Assembly (NCBI GenBank): GCA_035316885.1
Contig: DATHII010000172.1
Coordinates: 1-18,418 of the forward strand
DNA from: DASRTE01 sp035316885
GTDB lineage: Bacteria > Actinomycetota > Actinomycetes > Jiangellales > Jiangellaceae
Length of the DNA stretch: 18,418 bases
Direction of reading: 5' to 3'
Made by a program: the position numbers and the translations under genes. Positions within the stretch are counted from its first letter, which is position 1, and the number at the start of each line of letters is the position of its first letter. A model generated the notes under the pieces. That model saw nothing but the letters and a program-made list of their open reading frames with translations. It made no database searches and was not told the origin of the DNA. Positions 13,992 through 18,418 of this stretch are shown here, in pieces.

Positions 13992-15527
13992 CTACGGCTC
14001 GTCCAGAACCAGGGAAGGGGTGTCTTTGCGAAGTATCTCGCCGCGGAAGAACGCCGGTTCCCTGACCTGCTGCCAGAACATCAACGCCACGCCCGCGACG
14101 ATGAGGCCGAGCCCGAGAATGAGCACGAGTCCGACGCCACCGATGCTCGCACCGCTGCCGTAGTCGGGCGATGCGCTGTCGCGAAGGGTCACCACGAACA
14201 CGAAAAGCAGGCCGAGCCCACCGAGCAGCGGAAAGAGCAGTTTGAACACGACACTTTCCGCGTCGAGAAACAGCTCCTTGCGGAAGTACCAGATGCATGC
14301 GAATGCGGTCAGCCCGTAGTAGAAGCAGATCATGATGCCGAGGGAGTAGATGGTGTCGGTGAGGACGTTTTCGCTGAGGAAGGTGAGGATCGCGTAGAAC
14401 AGGCCCGCCACGATCGCTGCCGCGACCGTGGCGTAGGACGGGGTGCGGTGCTGCGGATGCACCGTCGCGAACTTCTTCGGGAATGCCCCATAGGTCCCCA
14501 TCGCCAGCATGGTGCGCGAGGCCGGCAGGAACGTCGTGGTCAGACTTGCGGCACTGGAGGCCAGCACTGCGAGGAAGAGGAACAGGTCCAGCGGGCTACC
14601 CAGGACCGGCTCGGCCAACGCGCCGAAGACGTTGTCGGAGATTTCCTCATTGCCCAGGCCGAGTCCTTCGGTTCCCACACCCGCGTACATCTGGGTCGCA
14701 ACGGTCACGATCAAGTACGTCAGCAAGATCGACAACACACACAGCAGCGCCGCACGGCCGGGAGTCTTCTCCGCCTCCTTCGACTCCTCGTTGACGGTCA
14801 GGGCGGTGTCCCACCCCCAGAACGCGAAGATCGAACCGGACAGCCCGGCGATGAACGCCGACAGGGTCAGCCCGGACGGGCTGAACCAGTCCCAGCTGAA
14901 CGACACGCCGGTTGCCGAATCGCCGGACTTGACCAGCGCAACCACCGCGAACAGCGCGAGCACGACCAGCTGGAAGCCCACCAGCACGAACTGGACCCTC
15001 TCAGTCGTGGTAATCCCCCGGTAGGACACCCACGCCGCGACCGTCAGGAAAATGAGGCACGTGATCACGTTGACCAGCTTGTTCTCCCACAGCGCACCGA
15101 GATCGTCGTTGTTGATGAGCTCACCGAGGAACTGGTAGAAGAACTGCACCGCGACACCGGCGAGGTTCGACAGCACGATCACCGTGGCAAGCACCGCCGC
15201 CCAACCGCCCAGCCAGCCGATGTGTGGGCCGAACGCCTTCGTCGTCCACGTGAACGACGTGCCGGAGTCCGGCGCCACCTTGTTCAACTCCCGATAGGCA
15301 TACGCCGCAAAAAACATCGGCAAGAACCCGGCAATGATGACGACCGGCATCTTCGCGCCCGCCTCGGCCACCAGGATCCCGATGGTCGCCGTCAGGGCAT
15401 ACGCAGGCGCCACCGATGAAATGCCCAATACGGTGCCGCCGAGCAACCCGACCGCATTGTGCGTCAGGCCCTTGTCCCGGAGGTCGGTTTCAATCTTGTG
15501 ATGCGGGTCGTGCGCCTCGATCTCCAT
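13992..15527 (-). CDS. APC-family amino acid permease
   Basis: This 511-residue inner-membrane protein has about twelve hydrophobic segments. A hydrophilic N-terminus (about 25 residues) is followed by the first helix, with NAVGLLGGTVLGISSVAPAY, then APDSGTSFTWTTKAFGPHIGW (85-105), which is typical of one large actinobacterial APC branch (AA_permease_2). The middle contains FAFWGWDTALTVNEES, equivalent to the FxxFGxDxxxxxxEE region of the family. The ATG has GAGG five bases upstream. It lies 38 bases downstream of the ureohydrolase on the same strand, so the two are probably one transcript and it may import the guanidino or amine substrate. It belongs to a different APC branch from the permease at 559-2004. 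The exact substrate cannot be told from sequence. Confidence 0.9.
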   Translation of the reverse strand: MEIEAHDPHHKIETDLRDKGLTHNAVGLLGGTVLGISSVAPAYALTATIGILVAEAGAKMPVVIIAGFLPMFFAAYAYRELNKVAPDSGTSFTWTTKAFGPHIGWLGGWAAVLATVIVLSNLAGVAVQFFYQFLGELINNDDLGALWENKLVNVITCLIFLTVAAWVSYRGITTTERVQFVLVGFQLVVLALFAVVALVKSGDSATGVSFSWDWFSPSGLTLSAFIAGLSGSIFAFWGWDTALTVNEESKEAEKTPGRAALLCVLSILLTYLIVTVATQMYAGVGTEGLGLGNEEISDNVFGALAEPVLGSPLDLFLFLAVLASSAASLTTTFLPASRTMLAMGTYGAFPKKFATVHPQHRTPSYATVAAAIVAGLFYAILTFLSENVLTDTIYSLGIMICFYYGLTAFACIWYFRKELFLDAESVVFKLLFPLLGGLGLLFVFVVTLRDSASPDYGSGASIGGVGLVLILGLGLIVAGVALMFWQQVREPAFFRGEILRKDTPSLVLDEP

Positions 15528-15565
15528 GAGGACCTCGCAGTGTCGCAGCCGCTCGTGTGATCACC

Positions 15566-16579
15566 CTAGGATGTTGCCCGCCCGTGGAGAAGGGTCGGCG
15601 GGATGTCGTCCCACCTTCCACCCTGTTTCCGGTATGCGATACCGGACAGCATCTCCAGCACCACCCGGTTGGCCAAAAACGCCGTCACGTCCGATGTGTC
15701 GAACGGCGGGGACACCTCGACCACATCCATTCCGACCACCGGCAGCTCCACGGCGATACGCCGAACGCTGTCGAGCAGCTCACGTGGGGAGAACCCGCCC
15801 GGCTCAGGGGTGCCGGTGCCGGGCGCCGATCCGGGGTCGGTGACGTCGATGTCCACCGACACGAAAACCCCGTCGCAGTCGTCGGTCGCGATCGCGAACG
15901 CCTCTTCCAGGCAGGCCCCAAGGCCGCGGTTGACGATCTCGTGCATCTCGAACGAGCGCATGCGCTGTTCGGCCATCCAGTCGAGAGTCTCGGGCTCCGG
16001 CCAGTACCCGCGTAGCCCCAGCTGCAGGAACCGATCTCCGCGGCAGGCGCCGGACTCGATCAGCCGCCGCATCGGCAGGCCGTGTCCGATGAGGGACCCG
16101 AACTGGAAGTCTCCGGTGTCGGCGTGTGCGTCGAAGTGGATCACCGAGACGCGTCCCCAGCCGACCGCGCGAGCGACACCGGTGACGTCGGGCCAGGTGA
16201 TCGTGTGGTCGCCGCAGAGAATCACCGGAACCGCGTCAGCCTCCCTTACCTTCTGCACGGCGGCTTCAAGCGCATCCAGGGGCTGCCGAGCTTCGACGCC
16301 GGGCATCTCTACGTCGCCGGCGTCGACGACGGTCAGGTCCTTCAGCGGATCGACCCGCAGGGCAAGGTGGGGGCGGGAGGCGTCGTGCGGCAGGTAGTCG
16401 GTGGTGCGGATCGCCTGCGGGCCGAACCGGGCTCCCGGACGGTAGGACGTGCCGGCGTCGTACGGCGCGCCGATCACCACCGCATCGGCGTCCCGCAGGC
16501 CGGTCGTGTCGGCGAGATCGCACCGCTCGACGCCGAGGTAGGTGACATCCGGTCCGTACATTCCGCCATAGCGCGCCAT
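15566..16579 (-). CDS. speB: Agmatinase/ureohydrolase family (agmatinase or guanidinobutyrase)
   Basis: The product has 337 residues, normal for a ureohydrolase that removes urea from a guanidino group using two manganese ions. Metal ligands are all present: H125 in CGDHTITW, D150, H152 and D154 in HFDAHADTGD, and D243 and D245 in SVDIDVTDP, followed by APGTGTPEPGG, which is agmatinase-like rather than arginase-like. Agmatine would give putrescine, which the amine oxidase or aldehyde dehydrogenase branch could use. 4-Guanidinobutyrate would give GABA, which the aminotransferase could use directly. I cannot distinguish these. The ATG at 16579 gives the expected family N-terminus (MARYGGMYGPD); a clear ribosome site is not seen. 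The upstream open frame is the shadow of the divergent decarboxylase. It leads an operon with the second permease. Confidence 0.88.
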   Translation of the reverse strand: MARYGGMYGPDVTYLGVERCDLADTTGLRDADAVVIGAPYDAGTSYRPGARFGPQAIRTTDYLPHDASRPHLALRVDPLKDLTVVDAGDVEMPGVEARQPLDALEAAVQKVREADAVPVILCGDHTITWPDVTGVARAVGWGRVSVIHFDAHADTGDFQFGSLIGHGLPMRRLIESGACRGDRFLQLGLRGYWPEPETLDWMAEQRMRSFEMHEIVNRGLGACLEEAFAIATDDCDGVFVSVDIDVTDPGSAPGTGTPEPGGFSPRELLDSVRRIAVELPVVGMDVVEVSPPFDTSDVTAFLANRVVLEMLSGIAYRKQGGRWDDIPPTLLHGRATS

Positions 16580-16659
16580 GGCAGTTACTGTCCCACTCTG
16601 GCGCAGCCGGCGCTGTGCACGATGGCCAGATCTGCCGCCAGGCCGGACCGGGTGGCCTA

Positions 16660-16689
16660 TTGCCAACTGACGCGGACCCGATCTACCGT
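16660..16689 (+). promoter_or_regulatory. Leaderless-type promoter for the PLP decarboxylase
   Basis: TTGCCA (16660-16665), an 18-base spacer and TACCGT (16684-16689, fitting TAnnnT) stand seven bases before the ATG at 16697, where no Shine-Dalgarno sequence is seen. The same seven-base distance between -10 and ATG occurs at the NylB-like gene. The 117-base gap 16580-16696 also contains the palindrome CAGATCTG (16627-16634), which may be chance. Confidence 0.4.
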
Positions 16690-16696
16690 CCGGCCC

Positions 16697-18058
16697 ATGC
16701 ATAGCGTGGACGCGACCACCGAGCAGATGATCAGGTCCGTCCTCGCCTACGCGGAGAATCGGCTCCGGCTGGACCCGGTCCCGCTCGACCAGGGCTCCCG
16801 CGACCCGGCGGAGCTCGCCGCGGTGACGGCCGGCCTGCTGGCCGACGAGGGGCACAACCCCGACCAGGTCCTCGGCGTCTACGCGTCGATGCTGGCGCCG
16901 GCGGTGATCTCTGCCGACAGCCCGCGCTTCCTCGGCTTCATCCCGGCCGCGCCGACCAAGGCGTCGCTGCTGTTCGACATGCTCATCTCGTGCGCCTCGA
17001 TCCAGGGCATCTCCTGGCTGGAGGCCGCCGGCGCCATCCACGCCGAGAACGAGGTACTGCGGCTGATCGCCGACCGGGCCGGGCTGCCGGATTCTGCCGG
17101 CGGGTGCTTCGTGTCGGGGGGGTCCGCGGGCAACCTGTCCGCGCTTGTCGTCGCCCGCGAGACGGCCAAGGGCAAGGCCGCCGCCGCCGCAGCGGCGCGC
17201 CGGTGGCGGGTGGCGGTCGGTGCCGACGCACATTCGTCGATCGTCAACACGCTGCGGATCCTGGAGATGGACGCCGTGACGGTGGACACCGACGACCACC
17301 GGCTCACCGGTCCAGCGCTACGGGCGGCCATCGACGCGGACGGCGACCCCTCGTCTCTGGCCGCCGTGGTCGCGACGTCGGGCACCACCAACGCGGGGAT
17401 CGTGGACGACCTTGCCGGCGTCGGTGCGGTCGCCCGCGAGCACGGTCTGTGGTTCCACGTCGACGGTGCGTACGGCGGCGCCGGGCTGTTCGCCCCCTCG
17501 GTCCGGCACATGTACGACGGCATCGAGCACGCCGACTCGTTCGTCGTCGACCCGCACAAGTGGATGTTCGCGCCGTTCGACTGCGCCGCCCTGCTGTACC
17601 GGGATCCGGCGAACGCGCGCACGGTGCACACCCAGGACGCGTCCTATCTCGACGTGATCCACGACAAGCCGGCCGAGTGGAACCCGACCGACTACGCCTA
17701 CCACCTGACCAGGCGGGCGCGCGGGATGCCCCTGTGGTTCTCGCTTGCCGTTCACGGCGTCAACGCCTACTCGGACGCTATCGAGACGGCGATCCGGCTC
17801 GCCCGCGAGACGGCTGCGGAGATCCGGTCCCGGCCCTACCTGGAACTGGTCCGTGAGCCCGACCTGTCGGTGGTGCTGTTCCGGCGCCAGGGGTGGACGC
17901 CACAGGAATACACGGCGTGGGCGGACCGCTTGCACGCCGAACAGGTGGCGTTCATCCCGCCATCGGCCTGGGAGGGCGAGACCGTCGCCCGCTTCGCATT
18001 CCTGCACCCGCACACGTCAATGGACCTGGTCCGGGAGATCCTCGACCGGATGGCGTGA
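16697..18058 (+). CDS. Group II pyridoxal-phosphate-dependent amino acid decarboxylase
   Basis: The product has 453 residues of the aromatic-L-amino-acid/glutamate decarboxylase superfamily. Visible features are the cofactor phosphate region SGGSAGNLSAL (140-150), H179 in DAHSS that stacks on PLP, SGTTNAG (228-234), D256 in HVDGAYGG, and the Schiff-base lysine K288 in VDPHKWMFAPFDC. It removes carbon dioxide from an amino acid to make an amine; whether the amino acid is aromatic, acidic or another cannot be decided from these motifs. An amine product would be a substrate for the copper amine oxidase at the other end of the window. The start at ATG 16697 is supported by a -10-like box seven bases upstream; the longer open frame is antisense to the ureohydrolase. 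It is followed after 13 bases by the MaoC-like gene, implying one transcript. Confidence 0.9.
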   Translation: MHSVDATTEQMIRSVLAYAENRLRLDPVPLDQGSRDPAELAAVTAGLLADEGHNPDQVLGVYASMLAPAVISADSPRFLGFIPAAPTKASLLFDMLISCASIQGISWLEAAGAIHAENEVLRLIADRAGLPDSAGGCFVSGGSAGNLSALVVARETAKGKAAAAAAARRWRVAVGADAHSSIVNTLRILEMDAVTVDTDDHRLTGPALRAAIDADGDPSSLAAVVATSGTTNAGIVDDLAGVGAVAREHGLWFHVDGAYGGAGLFAPSVRHMYDGIEHADSFVVDPHKWMFAPFDCAALLYRDPANARTVHTQDASYLDVIHDKPAEWNPTDYAYHLTRRARGMPLWFSLAVHGVNAYSDAIETAIRLARETAAEIRSRPYLELVREPDLSVVLFRRQGWTPQEYTAWADRLHAEQVAFIPPSAWEGETVARFAFLHPHTSMDLVREILDRMA

Positions 18059-18071
18059 CACGCTGTCGGCC

Positions 18072-18418
18072 ATGCAATTCGGGCGCACGTACGAGGAATT
18101 CGAGGTCGGCGCGGTCTACAAGCACTGGCCGGGCAAGACGGTGACCGAGTCCGACGACCACCTCTTCTGCCTCATCACGATGAACCACCATCCGCTCCAC
18201 CTCGATGCGCACTACGCCGAGGAGTCGACCCAGTTCGGGCGGAACGTGGTCGTCGGCAACCTGATCTACTCGCTGCTGCTCGGCATGTCGGTGCCGGACG
18301 TGTCGGGCAAGGCGATCGCCAACCTCGAGATCGAGAGCCTGCGCCACGTGGCGCCCACCTTCCACGGTGACACGATCTACGGCGAGACGACCGTGCTCGA
18401 CAAGCGTGAGTCCGAGAG
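18072..18418 (+). CDS. MaoC-like hydratase/dehydratase (3' end cut by window)
   Basis: The frame opens with MQFGRTYEEFEVGAVYKHWP and remains open to the window edge, giving 115 residues of a hot-dog-fold protein. The segment MNHHPLHLDAHYAE (37-50) matches the hydratase-2 motif around the catalytic histidine H43, followed by FGRNVVVGNLIYSLLLGMS, a normal MaoC helix. In the classical motif D-x-N-P-x-H the aspartate position is N38 here, a variation that I believe is common in the mesaconyl-CoA-hydratase-like branch. Such enzymes add water to enoyl-CoA esters. It begins 13 bases after the decarboxylase stop, without a clear ribosome site. The remaining residues and its partners (for example CitE-like lyase or CoA-transferase) would lie beyond the window, so its pathway is not known; it may mark the start of an acyl-CoA module. 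Confidence 0.85.
   Translation, partial: MQFGRTYEEFEVGAVYKHWPGKTVTESDDHLFCLITMNHHPLHLDAHYAEESTQFGRNVVVGNLIYSLLLGMSVPDVSGKAIANLEIESLRHVAPTFHGDTIYGETTVLDKRESE

Noticed and set aside
13956..15419. 487-residue plus-strand open frame opposite the second permease
   Set aside because: Composition is dominated by R, E, Q, D and H, as expected from the complement of a membrane protein gene; no domain recognised.
16082..16696. Upstream extension of the decarboxylase frame
   Set aside because: It is antisense to the ureohydrolase, whose metal motifs are intact; the decarboxylase starts at 16697.
16580..17299. Upstream extension of the ureohydrolase frame
   Set aside because: It is antisense to the decarboxylase and lacks family similarity; the family N-terminus starts at the ATG at 16579.
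1..18418. CRISPR arrays, tRNA/rRNA genes, insertion sequences, prophage attachment sites
   Set aside because: No regularly spaced repeats, cloverleaf-like sequences, transposase or integrase motifs were seen on either strand.

Overview
This is a GC-rich chromosomal segment typical of a high-GC actinomycete: most third codon positions are G or C, GTG starts are common, and PucR-family regulators, APC permeases, a tandem universal stress protein and MaoC hydratase are all present. A Pseudonocardiales or Streptomyces-like host is an inference; no taxonomic marker such as rRNA is in the window. There are thirteen genes (two cut by the window edges) and one 950-base stretch of gene remnants. No RNA genes, insertion sequences or CRISPR arrays were seen.

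Layout, left to right. (1) On the minus strand, a copper/TPQ primary-amine oxidase (2172-4109) is followed by a cationic-amino-acid-type APC permease (559-2004) and a universal stress protein (1-562, cut) whose start overlaps the permease stop as ATGA. (2) Divergent from the oxidase, on the plus strand, lie an unusual ATP-grasp ligase-like protein (4225-5715) and an aminoaldehyde-type aldehyde dehydrogenase (5749-7194). (3) Convergent with these is a serine hydrolase of the NylB (6-aminohexanoate-dimer hydrolase) family (7212-8495). It has a recognisable, apparently leaderless promoter with an inverted repeat filling its spacer. (4) 8678-9423 holds a frameshifted PucR-type regulator N-terminus abutting the C-terminal end of a CaiB/BaiF CoA-transferase; both are decayed. 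(5) A minus-strand pair encodes a class III (GABA-type) aminotransferase (10868-12262) and an amidase-signature hydrolase (9453-10859), divergent from an intact PucR-family regulator (12412-13983). (6) A second minus-strand pair encodes an agmatinase-type ureohydrolase (15566-16579) and a second APC permease (13992-15527). Divergent from it are a group II PLP decarboxylase (16697-18058) and the start of a MaoC-like hydratase (18072 onward).

How the genes fit together. Most of the window reads as an island for making, importing and burning amines, amides and omega-amino acids. Amines could arise from decarboxylation or from guanidino compounds through the ureohydrolase, or be imported by the two permeases. 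The amine oxidase yields aminoaldehydes, the dehydrogenase yields omega-amino acids, and the aminotransferase yields semialdehydes, with PucR as the likely local regulator. Two amide hydrolases and an ATP-dependent ligase-like enzyme are extra parts that a simple oxidase route does not need. Together the set matches, step for step but with unrelated enzymes, the glutamylated-putrescine (Puu) route: ligate, oxidise, dehydrogenate, hydrolyse, transaminate. It also contains family-level counterparts of the nylon-oligomer enzymes NylA, NylB, NylD and NylE. Both readings are hypotheses; the families are seen in the sequence, the substrates are not.
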